Positions 33,545 through 41,889 of a stretch of DNA of 64,000 nucleotides are shown here, in pieces. The stretch spans positions 124,001 to 188,000 of the forward strand of contig JARGNG010000002.1 of the NCBI GenBank assembly GCA_029213265.1. The letters run 5' to 3'. This DNA comes from Verrucomicrobiales bacterium. Its GTDB lineage: Bacteria > Verrucomicrobiota > Verrucomicrobiia > Verrucomicrobiales > DEV007. The notes under the pieces were generated by a model, which saw only the letters and a list, made by a program, of their open reading frames with translations, was not told where the DNA came from and did no database searches. Position 1 is the stretch's first letter, and every line of letters starts with the position of its first letter. Position numbers and translations under genes: made by a program.

Positions 33545-33570
33545 CACTGCCGCCGCTCGAAAAATCTAAC
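33545..33570 (-). promoter_or_regulatory. GTTAG-N13-CGGYAGTG motif, copy at ECF sigma gene
   Basis: On the minus strand GTTAG, 13 bases, CGGCAGTG; 13 nt before ATG 33531. The preceding bases are CT, as in the copy at 51901-51926. Probable autoregulated ECF promoter. Confidence 0.6.
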
Positions 33571-33667
33571 AGGTTTTCCCTCAGGGTTTTCGTATCAGGC
33601 GTTTCCGGTCGAGAAATCTCCGCCCTTTTTCCTTTCACCATGGAGAGAGTTTCGATCCACTGCAGGG

Positions 33668-34342
33668 ATGCATGGCAGCCGCTCCTATCTCCTTCCTCCG
33701 CTGCTCGGATTGTGCCTGGTCGCTTCCGGATGCGAATGGGCGGGTTTTGGAGAGCGGGATCCACGGCAGAAAGTCGCGGGGGAGGTGGATAAGAGGATTG
33801 CCGGCCGACTGAAGCAAAGGGAGCTTGCTGAGCAGGAGGAACCGGAGGGGACAGAAGTGAGCGTGGTCGTGGAAGTCGTCGAATTTCCGACAGCCGAATG
33901 GAGCACGATGCTCTCCTCAGACTCTTCGAGGCAAAACGGTGAGTCTCTCCGGCGTGATGTCCAGATTCTCATCGAGACAGAAGAGGCCCGTCTGAGGGAG
34001 CAGATCGTCCTCCGGGCGAGGCCGGGACGGGAGTCGGTCGTGTCCTCGCTGCGGAAAGGCGGGAATCGTAGCGGGAGCATTCTCAAGTTGGAACCTACGG
34101 ATCTGAATCCACCGATGATATCACTGAATCTGGACCTGCAGGTGTTTGGCCTGACCTCTGGTGATTCCGGCGAAGTGGACGAGGCAATGCAGAGACAACA
34201 GCATCTCGACTTTTCCGCGAGCACCACGACAAGGAGCGGTGACTATACGTTTCTCGGAACGCTGAATTTCGACGGGGAGGAAGATGCTTCTTCAAAGGGA
34301 AACTCGATTCTGCTACTCTTTGTCCGGGCGGACTTCTTCTGA
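33668..34342 (+). CDS. Secretin-like paralogue 1, lipoprotein
   Basis: 224 residues. Signal peptide with lipobox L-V-A-S-G-C gives a predicted lipoprotein. The body repeats the plan of its two downstream neighbours in a shortened form: a strand pair with VSVVVEVVEFPTAEW, then a central acidic region, strand ISLNLDLQVF, and a final strand ILLLFVRADFF. This plan resembles the beta domain of type II/III secretins, but no other secretion genes are present. The start at 33668 is chosen for the lipobox; the frame extends into the region divergent to the sigma gene. It is the first of three tandem paralogues. Confidence 0.75.
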   Translation: MHGSRSYLLPPLLGLCLVASGCEWAGFGERDPRQKVAGEVDKRIAGRLKQRELAEQEEPEGTEVSVVVEVVEFPTAEWSTMLSSDSSRQNGESLRRDVQILIETEEARLREQIVLRARPGRESVVSSLRKGGNRSGSILKLEPTDLNPPMISLNLDLQVFGLTSGDSGEVDEAMQRQQHLDFSASTTTRSGDYTFLGTLNFDGEEDASSKGNSILLLFVRADFF

Positions 34343-34376
34343 AATTCTTCCCGTCGCCTTTGCTTATCAAGACTCT

Positions 34377-35342
34377 ATGAAACCGGCTTCTCTTGTTTTC
34401 CTCTTTTCCTTTGTGATTTTCTGCCTGTCATCCGGCCAGGAGAAATCCGGCGACCTTTTCACCCATGCCTACACGGTTCAGTCGGGATTTCTGTCCGCTC
34501 TCTCGAAAGACGGAAACACAAGAACTCCGATCAAGACCATGCTGATGCAACGTGGTGTCCAGTTTCCCAAGGGGGCGTCGGTCGTTTACAATGCCTCCTC
34601 CGGAACTCTGGTCATGAGAAATACGATGGAGCAACTGGAGCACCTCGAACTTCTCCTCGAAGATTTTCAGGAACAGGGGACGCCCCGGCAGATTCACATT
34701 GTGGTTGAGTTTATCGAAGTAACGGGAGCCCTTTACCATGACTGGATGTTCGAGAACCGGATTACATCCGATGGGACACCGCTTCGAAAGCAGGCTCAGG
34801 ATTGGATCCGATCAGGGGAGGCAACGATTCTCGATACGGCGATCGTGACGGCTCGATCCGGTCAGCGCGCCAAGACCGAATCTGTCAGCAGTGTCCTCTA
34901 TCCGACGGAGCCCGGGGTGCCGGAGATTCCCAACGAAATTTCCCTGGAGGGAGAGGGAACGGAATCCCCGATCGCCCGCAATGTTCCGTCCGCGATTGAG
35001 ACACGAAATGTAGGAACCACGCTTGAGGTGGACCCTGTCCTGGGGGCGGATGATTTTACGATCGATCTCAACCTGGCTCCGGAACTGGTCCGGCAAAACG
35101 GAGTCGTCGATTGGCCGCCGGAGAATGAACTTCCAATCTTCACGGTGTCGATGCCGCGATTCTATACCATGAAAGTCACGACACAGCTTACGACGACCCA
35201 CAACCGCTACCAGTTCATCGGAACCTGCAAGCCGATGAAGCCGGCGGTGGAGGGAAGAAAGAATCCCATCGTTCTGTTGTTTGCCAGGGCCGATATTGCC
35301 ACTCCCGCGATTGTCCCATCGGAGATCGTCACCCCTGAATAA
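34377..35342 (+). CDS. Secretin-like paralogue 2
   Basis: 321 residues with a Sec signal peptide ending near CLSSGQ. The N-terminal part resembles a secretin N-type domain (FPKGASVVYNASSGTLVMRN). The C-terminal half carries secretin-like features: ARSGQRAKTES, ETRNVGTTLEVDPVLG, IDLNLAPELV, YTMKVTTQLTT and a last strand IVLLFARADI. It is about half the length of a true secretin, and no gate or transmembrane lip is obvious. It starts 34 nt after paralogue 1 and ends 21 nt before paralogue 3. Likely an envelope protein. Confidence 0.8.
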   Translation: MKPASLVFLFSFVIFCLSSGQEKSGDLFTHAYTVQSGFLSALSKDGNTRTPIKTMLMQRGVQFPKGASVVYNASSGTLVMRNTMEQLEHLELLLEDFQEQGTPRQIHIVVEFIEVTGALYHDWMFENRITSDGTPLRKQAQDWIRSGEATILDTAIVTARSGQRAKTESVSSVLYPTEPGVPEIPNEISLEGEGTESPIARNVPSAIETRNVGTTLEVDPVLGADDFTIDLNLAPELVRQNGVVDWPPENELPIFTVSMPRFYTMKVTTQLTTTHNRYQFIGTCKPMKPAVEGRKNPIVLLFARADIATPAIVPSEIVTPE

Positions 35343-35363
35343 TCGTTTACCCGGAGTCCAGTT

Positions 35364-36404
35364 ATGAAATTTCATCAAGTCTTTCTCCTTCCTTTCCTGA
35401 TCACTGCCGGAGGCCTGGCTCAGGAAACGTCCGTTGCCCCTTCGCTTGAAACCAAGGTGTATGAGGTATCGGGTCAGTTCGAAGCTGAGGTAGCCAATCG
35501 GCTTCCAAGGTCGGGTGGCAGTCCCGCAGCAATTGATCCCTTCGCCGACGAAGAACCGGTCAAGCCGGCAAAGCGGGACGCCGGGCGAACCTTGCAAGAG
35601 TACTTTGAAGAACTGGGAGTAAAGTTCGGCGAGGGAGCCAGTGCCTCTTTCGATTCAGAATCAGGGCGACTCACCCATACCAATTTGCCCGGTGAGATTG
35701 CTCATGGAGAACAACTTCTCGAAGCCTTTCGCGAGGACGGGGAACGCCAGATAACGATCTACTATGAAATGATTGAGGTTGATCACGCCAAGTTCAGCGA
35801 CTGGCTGTTCAGCAATGTCATGGATTCGGACGGAACGCCGCTGCGGAATGAAGTGCAGAAATGGATCAAAGCAGGAGAAGGGGAGATCATCGAGACAGCG
35901 ACGGTCGTGGCCCGGTCGGGACAGCGGGCCAAGGTCGAGTCGATCGATGAGTTCATTTACCCAACGGAATACAATTCGCCGGAAGTTTCCAATAAGGTGA
36001 CGCTTTCAGACGGCGCGGTGGGTCCGGTGACCGCGGCCAGTCCGACCGCTTTTGAGACCCGGAATCTCGGAACCACGCTGGAGGTGGACCCGGTTCTCTC
36101 CAGTAGCCTGAACTTAGTCGATCTCAATCTGGCCCCGGAAAATGTGAGGCTGGAAAAAATTGATCACTGGCATCACCGCGCGGTCGATCCGCGCTTCAAG
36201 GCCCACACTCCCGTGTTTTACACGATGAAGATCACCACCCAGGTGGTCGCCCGCGACGGGGGCTACGCGTTCCTCGGAACGACCCGCCCGCTTGAGCCGG
36301 CTGACCCGGAGCGCAGTAATCCGATTGTTTTGAACTTTGTCCGCGGCGACGTCGGTTCGACACGCTATTGGAGAGAGGTCGGGCAAAACCCCGGGGCGGA
36401 ATAG
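35364..36404 (+). CDS. Secretin-like paralogue 3
   Basis: 346 residues, Sec signal. Same architecture as paralogue 2 with strong matches: SDWLFSNVMDSDGTPLRNEV, VVARSGQRAKVES, FETRNLGTTLEVDPVL, VDLNLAPENV, FYTMKITTQVVARDGGY, and a last strand IVLNFVRGDV. A short insertion near 50-65 is specific to this copy. ATG 35364 follows a GGAG at suitable distance. The three tandem genes are divergent from the ECF sigma/FecR-LamG pair, which may regulate them. Function unknown. Confidence 0.8.
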   Translation: MKFHQVFLLPFLITAGGLAQETSVAPSLETKVYEVSGQFEAEVANRLPRSGGSPAAIDPFADEEPVKPAKRDAGRTLQEYFEELGVKFGEGASASFDSESGRLTHTNLPGEIAHGEQLLEAFREDGERQITIYYEMIEVDHAKFSDWLFSNVMDSDGTPLRNEVQKWIKAGEGEIIETATVVARSGQRAKVESIDEFIYPTEYNSPEVSNKVTLSDGAVGPVTAASPTAFETRNLGTTLEVDPVLSSSLNLVDLNLAPENVRLEKIDHWHHRAVDPRFKAHTPVFYTMKITTQVVARDGGYAFLGTTRPLEPADPERSNPIVLNFVRGDVGSTRYWREVGQNPGAE

Positions 36405-36426
36405 CAGAACACTTTTTCCGGGCTTC

Positions 36427-37857
36427 CTATCGGGGCATCCGCTTCGCTGCGTCTTCACCCTTTTTCCGGAAGCGATCGAAGCCGTCTTTCTCGAGGAGGG
36501 GATCTTTCGTTTCCTTTCGCCAGTCGAGAAGGGCCTGCTTCAATTCTTCGATCTTTTCGCGGTGGGAGGAATCGTCAATCCGGTTCTCAAATTCGACCGG
36601 GTCCGCTTCGAGATCGTAGAACTCCCATTCCGGTGGATCGGAGTACCGACGAAAGGCTTCCGCAGCAGCGGTGCTCTTGTACTTGTCCTCCTCCGCAAAC
36701 TTTCCGGTGGGATCCCCGTCGACGCGGTTGATCGGTTTCGATTTCCCGGCGAGAAGATTGTGAATCAGCTTGTAGCGATCATCGCGGATCGCCCTGCGCG
36801 GGAAGAATGCCTGCGCGCCGTGGTAGTGAAACTCACCGACGAGGTACCTGCGCCAGTTCTCCGGAGCCTCGCTCATTCTCAGGGCGGGTCGCAGGGACGC
36901 GCCGTGGAACTGCCGGGGAGACTCCATTCCGGCTGCGTCGAGAATGGTGGGAACGATGTCTGCGGCACTGACAAAGGCCTCACTTTCGATCCCCGCCTTT
37001 GCAACGCCGGGCCAGCGCACCAGGAAGGGAACGCGGAGTCCGGCTTCGTAGCAGGTCGTCTTTCCGCGATTGAAAGGAGGGCCGTGGTCTCCGAGAAAGA
37101 CTACGAGAGTGTCCTTTTCCTTTCCGGCCTTCTTCAATTCTGCCAGCAACAAACCGACTCCGGTATCAAGTCGCATCACCGTATTGTAGTAGTTGGAAAC
37201 CCTTCTTCGCGCAATCGGCTCATCGAATCCCTGGAAGTCCCAGCCCGGGACCGTGTCGGGCGGGATCGGATTTTCGGGAATTCCTTTCCAGGTCGGGGGA
37301 AATCCCGAATGTCCATTCTTTTCCTTCCACACGTGGGGGTCGGAGTAGTTGACCATCAGAAAGAAGGGTTTCTCCGTCTCTTCGCTGAGGAACTTGGCAG
37401 CGTTGCCGGCGACGGCTTTCACATCGCGGGTGTCCTGCTTCTTCGGGCGGAAGTCGAAAGGAAAACTGGCATCGGGTGTCACGTGCAGCTTTCCGAGGAT
37501 GCCGGTGCGGTAGCCCGCTTCCTTCAGATAGGCGGGAAGGTTTTTCCCGATCTGTGAGGGGTTCAGTTGGAACCCGGCATTGGCCAGTCCGACCTGCCCG
37601 GTCGTGTGCGGATACAATCCCGAAAACATCGAGGACCGTGACGAACTGCAACTGGCCTGGGTCACGTAGGCGGTTCGAAAGAGAACTCCTTCGGACGCAA
37701 GTTGATCGAGGTGCGGCGTCTGGATGTAGGGATCTCCGTAGCAGGAAAGCTGCAGGCCGAGATCATCGGCGGTGATGAGCAGGACATTCGGCTTTGCGAG
37801 CAGGGACGGTGCCATCGTTCCTGACAAAAGCAGAGAAAGAAGAAATCGAAGTTTCAT
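36427..37857 (-). CDS. Sulfatase (heparan N-sulfatase/sulfamidase-like)
   Basis: 476-residue secreted sulfatase. Metal pair D31-D32 in LLITADDLGLQLSCYG, formylglycine site C70-S-S-S-R, distal site LGDHGPPFNRGK. The order S-C-Y-G-D-P-Y-I-Q-T-P-H and the GDHGPPFxRGK block are typical of sulfamidase-like members of the family. The third motif position is Ser rather than Pro or Ala. It follows the DUF1592-type cytochrome gene by 4 nt and is the last of a three-gene minus-strand run (DUF1552, DUF1592, sulfatase). It is convergent with the secretin-like genes. Confidence 0.93.
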   Translation of the reverse strand: MKLRFLLSLLLSGTMAPSLLAKPNVLLITADDLGLQLSCYGDPYIQTPHLDQLASEGVLFRTAYVTQASCSSSRSSMFSGLYPHTTGQVGLANAGFQLNPSQIGKNLPAYLKEAGYRTGILGKLHVTPDASFPFDFRPKKQDTRDVKAVAGNAAKFLSEETEKPFFLMVNYSDPHVWKEKNGHSGFPPTWKGIPENPIPPDTVPGWDFQGFDEPIARRRVSNYYNTVMRLDTGVGLLLAELKKAGKEKDTLVVFLGDHGPPFNRGKTTCYEAGLRVPFLVRWPGVAKAGIESEAFVSAADIVPTILDAAGMESPRQFHGASLRPALRMSEAPENWRRYLVGEFHYHGAQAFFPRRAIRDDRYKLIHNLLAGKSKPINRVDGDPTGKFAEEDKYKSTAAAEAFRRYSDPPEWEFYDLEADPVEFENRIDDSSHREKIEELKQALLDWRKETKDPLLEKDGFDRFRKKGEDAAKRMPR

Positions 37858-37861
37858 GGAA

Positions 37862-40351
37862 TCAACGGGTGCGGAAAATTTCGCTGGTCATGCATTCGAG
37901 GACGAGCGTTTCCAGGCCGTAGTTGTCCTCCTTGACCCGCTTGAGAATGTCTCCGATCTCGTAGTCATCAACCGGCTCCATATGGCGGCCGGTCGCATAG
38001 GTCAGAATCTGCTTGATGAGGTTCTCGGTGAAAATTTCCCGACGACTCTCAAGGAGGACCTGTTTGAAGGCGGAAAAGTCAGCAAAGGTCTCTCCGGACG
38101 GGAACTCACCGGACGGATCGATCTTCGGGGCGGGGACGCCTTTGCCGGGACTTGGATAGTTGGACCTCCATTGCCCGATCGGATCAAAGGTCTCCAGGCC
38201 GAATCCCAGCGGATCAATCTTCCGGTGGCACTCGGCGCAGTTTTTGTCCGAGGAATGTTTGGCCAGCTTTTCACGAATCGTCGTCGCTCCACGGGTGTCG
38301 GCATCGATGGCCGGGACTTCGTCCGGTGGAGGGGGAGGGGGAATGCCGAGAATGTTTTCGGAGACAAAGACTCCCCGCGTCACCGGCGAGGTTTCCACTC
38401 CGTTGGCACTGACGGTGAGCACACCTGCCATCCCGAGAAGGCCGCCGCGTTGCGGGGTGTTCTTCAAGCTCACTTTTTCAAAACCGTCGGCGAGCCGCAG
38501 TTTTTCCTTTTCCGGGAGTTGGTAGAGCTTCGCCAGTTTCTTGTCGACGAAGGTATAATCGGCATCGAGAAAATCAGTGACGGATCCGTTTTCGTCCAGC
38601 AAATGACGGAAGAAGAGGCGGGCTTCCTGTTTCATGGAAGTGGGGAGGTCCTCCGCATAGAAGGCACGGTTTCTCTCCCGTGGAGGCGGCATTTGCCCGA
38701 GCTCGCGCAGGTTGAGCCAACTGTCGAGAAATCCGTTGATGAATCCGAATGACTCCTCACTGCCGAGAATGCGTTTTGCCTCGGCACGAAGTTTTTCCGG
38801 TTTCGTGAGGGAACCGTCAGCAGCGGCCTGCAGCAGGGCCGGATCGGGTGGGCCGGCGAGCAGGGCATAGGAAAGGCGCGAGGCGAGGTCGTAGGGGCCG
38901 AGCGCTTCGTTTGCTTCGTCGGTGACTTCGCTGAGATACAGAAACGAGGGGGAACAGAGGATCATTTTCACGGTGTCGAGAGCCGCCTGACGCGGCGATG
39001 CCTTTTCTGAAATTCGCTTTTCGTAGGTCTTGCGAATGCGGTCTTTGTCCGCTCCCTCCAGTGGTCGGCGAAAGGCTCGCGCTCCAAATGCGTAGAGTTG
39101 ATCGAGGGCGCGTTTCTCTTTGAATCCGTCCTTTCCGAACACGGCCTGCTCTTCTTTGCCGCCCTTTTCCTCCGGCTGCGGACCTGCGATCTTGATCTCA
39201 CCAATCTTGATGTGGGGAAGGGCTCCCTGCTTGAGGATGTGGGCGCGACCTACTCCTGAGCTGGAAACCTTTCCTTCGAACTCATCCTTGTAGCGCTTGT
39301 TGACCTGGATCACGGAAGCACGGGACTCGTAGGGGCCGTTCGGGAAGATGAAGCGCGGGGTCTGCCCTTTCTCGAGCCAGACGCGGAATTTCTTCCACTC
39401 CGGCTTGTCATCCGGGACGATCGTTTTGGCGAGGATCGGCTCGATCGCCTGGGGGTAGTGAATGTGGCCTTTCGTTACATCACCCGGCACGACGGCGAGC
39501 TGAAACGGTTCGGAGAAATCGATTCCGAAAATGGCGGGATCGTAGTGAGTGTCGCGGTGCTTCGCCTGGACATGGACCTCAATATCGTAGAGTCCTGAAA
39601 CGGGAACGCCTTCCAGGAAATCTTCGATGTGTCCATAGCCACCCTGGCGCGTGTCGGTGTTCGGCTGTTCGTAGAGGGCGAGGAATTCATTCTTGAAGGC
39701 CGACTTGTGAGAGCCGGTCAGCTCTTCGTATTGGACAAAGTTTTTGGTGAAATGCCAGGATTTCGGTTCCATTTTCGGCTTGCCGAGTCTCGATTCGACG
39801 AGGCGGTGAGCGGCCTGGAAATACTGATCGAGAAGGAAGCCGGAAGTGACGAGCGATTCTCCGATCGTATCCATATGATGGCTCGTCTTTTCCTTCGGGA
39901 AATCTGCAGTCAGTCCCAGGGTATCGACTCGCCGACCAAAGAGAATTTCGAGGGTGTTTTCATATTCCCGGTTGGAGAGTCGGCGGATCACGGTGCGGCC
40001 TCCGGTGTTCTTGAAGTTTCCCCGGGCCACGTCGATGCTTTCCCGCAAGGCCCGGACGACGGCAATTCGTTCGTCGTCGTTCGGTTTTGCATCCGCGTCC
40101 TTCGGAGGCATCTCTTTCAGCGTGACCTGGTCGATGATTTCATCGGCGGAAATGAGATCGGCTACCGTTGTGAGAGGCAGGTCGAAGGTCTCGAATTCCC
40201 GTTCGCCTTCCTCTGCGTTCGTGTCATGACACTCCAGGCAGTAGTTGCCGAGAAACTGGAAGACGATCTTCTCGCGGGCGTCCTCTTCCGCGATGGAAAA
40301 GGAAGCCGTCAGCGCGATCAGGATCGCGGGGATGGTCGCGCGTTTCTTCAT
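37862..40351 (-). CDS. DUF1587/1592/1588/1585/1595-type cytochrome c protein
   Basis: 829 residues, exported. An N-terminal cytochrome-like heme motif C-L-E-C-H is followed by DUF1587 (with V-I-R-R-L-S-N-R-E-Y-x-N-T), then DUF1595, DUF1592 (with ALDTVKMILCSPSFLYL and LASRLSYALLAGPPD), DUF1588 (with TPQRGGLLGMAGVLTVSANG and TSPVTRGVFV) and DUF1585 at the end (with QILTYATGRHMEPVDD). A second heme motif, C-A-E-C-H, precedes R-K-I-D-P-L-G-F. Members pair with DUF1552 proteins, as here, where the DUF1552 gene lies 45 nt upstream. Probable periplasmic heme enzyme acting on a polymer; function not established experimentally as far as I know. Confidence 0.92.
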   Translation of the reverse strand: MKKRATIPAILIALTASFSIAEEDAREKIVFQFLGNYCLECHDTNAEEGEREFETFDLPLTTVADLISADEIIDQVTLKEMPPKDADAKPNDDERIAVVRALRESIDVARGNFKNTGGRTVIRRLSNREYENTLEILFGRRVDTLGLTADFPKEKTSHHMDTIGESLVTSGFLLDQYFQAAHRLVESRLGKPKMEPKSWHFTKNFVQYEELTGSHKSAFKNEFLALYEQPNTDTRQGGYGHIEDFLEGVPVSGLYDIEVHVQAKHRDTHYDPAIFGIDFSEPFQLAVVPGDVTKGHIHYPQAIEPILAKTIVPDDKPEWKKFRVWLEKGQTPRFIFPNGPYESRASVIQVNKRYKDEFEGKVSSSGVGRAHILKQGALPHIKIGEIKIAGPQPEEKGGKEEQAVFGKDGFKEKRALDQLYAFGARAFRRPLEGADKDRIRKTYEKRISEKASPRQAALDTVKMILCSPSFLYLSEVTDEANEALGPYDLASRLSYALLAGPPDPALLQAAADGSLTKPEKLRAEAKRILGSEESFGFINGFLDSWLNLRELGQMPPPRERNRAFYAEDLPTSMKQEARLFFRHLLDENGSVTDFLDADYTFVDKKLAKLYQLPEKEKLRLADGFEKVSLKNTPQRGGLLGMAGVLTVSANGVETSPVTRGVFVSENILGIPPPPPPDEVPAIDADTRGATTIREKLAKHSSDKNCAECHRKIDPLGFGLETFDPIGQWRSNYPSPGKGVPAPKIDPSGEFPSGETFADFSAFKQVLLESRREIFTENLIKQILTYATGRHMEPVDDYEIGDILKRVKEDNYGLETLVLECMTSEIFRTR

Positions 40352-40396
40352 TGCCGGATGGCCGGAGAGGATTTCAGAAAGGAAGGGAAAGGCGGG

Positions 40397-41680
40397 TCAG
40401 GCAAAAGTCCCGGTGCTCGTTCCGAACTGCTCTGTCTCCACGCCCATACGCTGCGCAATGTCGACAAAGAGGTTGCAGAGAGGAACCTTGTTGATCCCCT
40501 TGGGCTCTACTTGCTTGAATTCCCCGTGCCCGTAGCCACCTCCCGCAAGAATGATGGGAAGATCGCTGTTCTTGTGAGAAGACCCGTTGCCCATGCCGCT
40601 TCCGAAGAGAACCGATGTGGAATCAAGAAGAGTCCGCTCGCCGTCTTCCATTTGCGAGAGCCGGGTCAGGAATTTCCCGAACTGCTCGATCTGGTAGGTT
40701 TCCAGAGTGATGAGATGGCCGACTGCCTCTTCGTCGTTTCCGTGGTGGGAAAGTCCGTGGTAGGACTTATCGATGCCGAGGTGTTGCGGAAGGAAACAGC
40801 CGCCGATCTCGAGCGTCGCGACCCGGGTCGAGTCGGTCTGCAGCGCGAGGGCGATCAGTTCGTACAGCATCGGAAGGTCTTCGACCGTGTTCTGATTCGC
40901 AGGTTTGTCGAAGGGGGCTTCCGGCTTCGGATGGCTCGTCCAACGCTTGCGAAGTTCGAGCCGCTTCTCCACATCGCGTATTGAAGTGAAGTATTCGTCG
41001 AGCTTGTCTTTGTCCTCGTGGTTGACCCGCTTTGAGAGGCGATTGGCATCGTCGAGCACCGAATCGAGAATCGAAGACTGGAGATGATTTTCCTCTACGC
41101 GCTGCTTCTGGCGTTCTTTTGAGTCGCTCACGAAAAGCTTGTCAAAGAGCTCCGCCGGATTCGTGATCGGCGGCACGCGAACGCCCGATTTCGTCCAGGC
41201 AATCTGACACCCGCCGTGAATGCCGCCCTCGGATCCGACCGTGAGCGAAGGGAACCGGGTCTGCACGCCCACTTCGTCGGCGATAAACTGGTCAATCGTC
41301 ACGTTTCCAAGCGGACGGTTCTGCGCTTCCGAGTTGAGGACGCCGGAAAGGAAGGAATGCACCGCAAAGTGACCACCCTTGATCCCGTGATCGAGCCCGC
41401 GATAGACCGTCATCTGATCGCGATTGGGAAGAAGCGGCTTGAGCAGCGTCGTTTCCCCCCATTCCTTTCCGGGCGTTTCCGGAAAGAAGGACTTCTGCTG
41501 GAAGCCGAGCAGGTTGCCGACGGCAACAAAACGTTTTGCTCCTGTCCCGGCCCCTTTGGCGGCCTGAACCGCTGAGTTGCCGCCTGCGGACTTCGCCATG
41601 AGCGAAGGCAGTCCCGGTAGAGCGAGGGTGGCTCCGACGGTCTGAAGAACAAAACGGCGTCTGTCGATCGGCTTTTGCAT
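40397..41680 (-). CDS. DUF1552 domain-containing exported protein
   Basis: 427 residues. The leader D-R-R-R-F-V-L-Q-T-V-G-A is Tat-like. The body matches DUF1552: KRFVAVGNLLGFQQKSFFPE, HFAVHSFLSGV, IHGGCQIAWTKSGVRVPP, YHGLSHHGNDEEA and GSGMGNGSSHKNSDLPI. It is first in the run with the DUF1592-type cytochrome and a sulfatase. DUF1552 proteins are related to the DUF1501/alkaline-phosphatase fold. Molecular role unknown. The upstream region is shared with the divergent plus-strand sulfatase at 41890. Confidence 0.92.
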   Translation of the reverse strand: MQKPIDRRRFVLQTVGATLALPGLPSLMAKSAGGNSAVQAAKGAGTGAKRFVAVGNLLGFQQKSFFPETPGKEWGETTLLKPLLPNRDQMTVYRGLDHGIKGGHFAVHSFLSGVLNSEAQNRPLGNVTIDQFIADEVGVQTRFPSLTVGSEGGIHGGCQIAWTKSGVRVPPITNPAELFDKLFVSDSKERQKQRVEENHLQSSILDSVLDDANRLSKRVNHEDKDKLDEYFTSIRDVEKRLELRKRWTSHPKPEAPFDKPANQNTVEDLPMLYELIALALQTDSTRVATLEIGGCFLPQHLGIDKSYHGLSHHGNDEEAVGHLITLETYQIEQFGKFLTRLSQMEDGERTLLDSTSVLFGSGMGNGSSHKNSDLPIILAGGGYGHGEFKQVEPKGINKVPLCNLFVDIAQRMGVETEQFGTSTGTFA

Positions 41681-41833
41681 AGGGAAACGTCATGCCGGAG
41701 CGCTGTTTCGCAAGAAGAGTCGGGGTCCGCTTTGACGTGTCATCCGGTTGGCTGGGGAATGCCGCCTTTGATCGAAATGATGGGCGTTTTGGTCAAATTA
41801 TCCCAAAAAAATCAGACCGCTTTCCGCCACCCG

Positions 41834-41864
41834 GCCCTGTTGAGTGGACGACTGAACCCTGTTT
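41834..41864 (+). repeat. Hairpin repeat family, divergent copy 3
   Basis: The right half ACTGAACCCTGTTT matches the right arms of copies at 682-713, 20086-20119 and 55233-55264, but the left half has CCCTGTTGAGT in direct rather than inverted order. It lies 25 nt upstream of the sulfatase ATG at 41890. Confidence 0.35.
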
Positions 41865-41889
41865 GGTAAAGTAGACCCGTTATTTTGCT

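Noticed and set aside
35401-35425. Additional half of the CGGYAGTG motif (CACTGCCGG on the plus strand)
   Set aside because: It lies inside a signal-peptide coding region without the GTTAG box at the fixed spacing.
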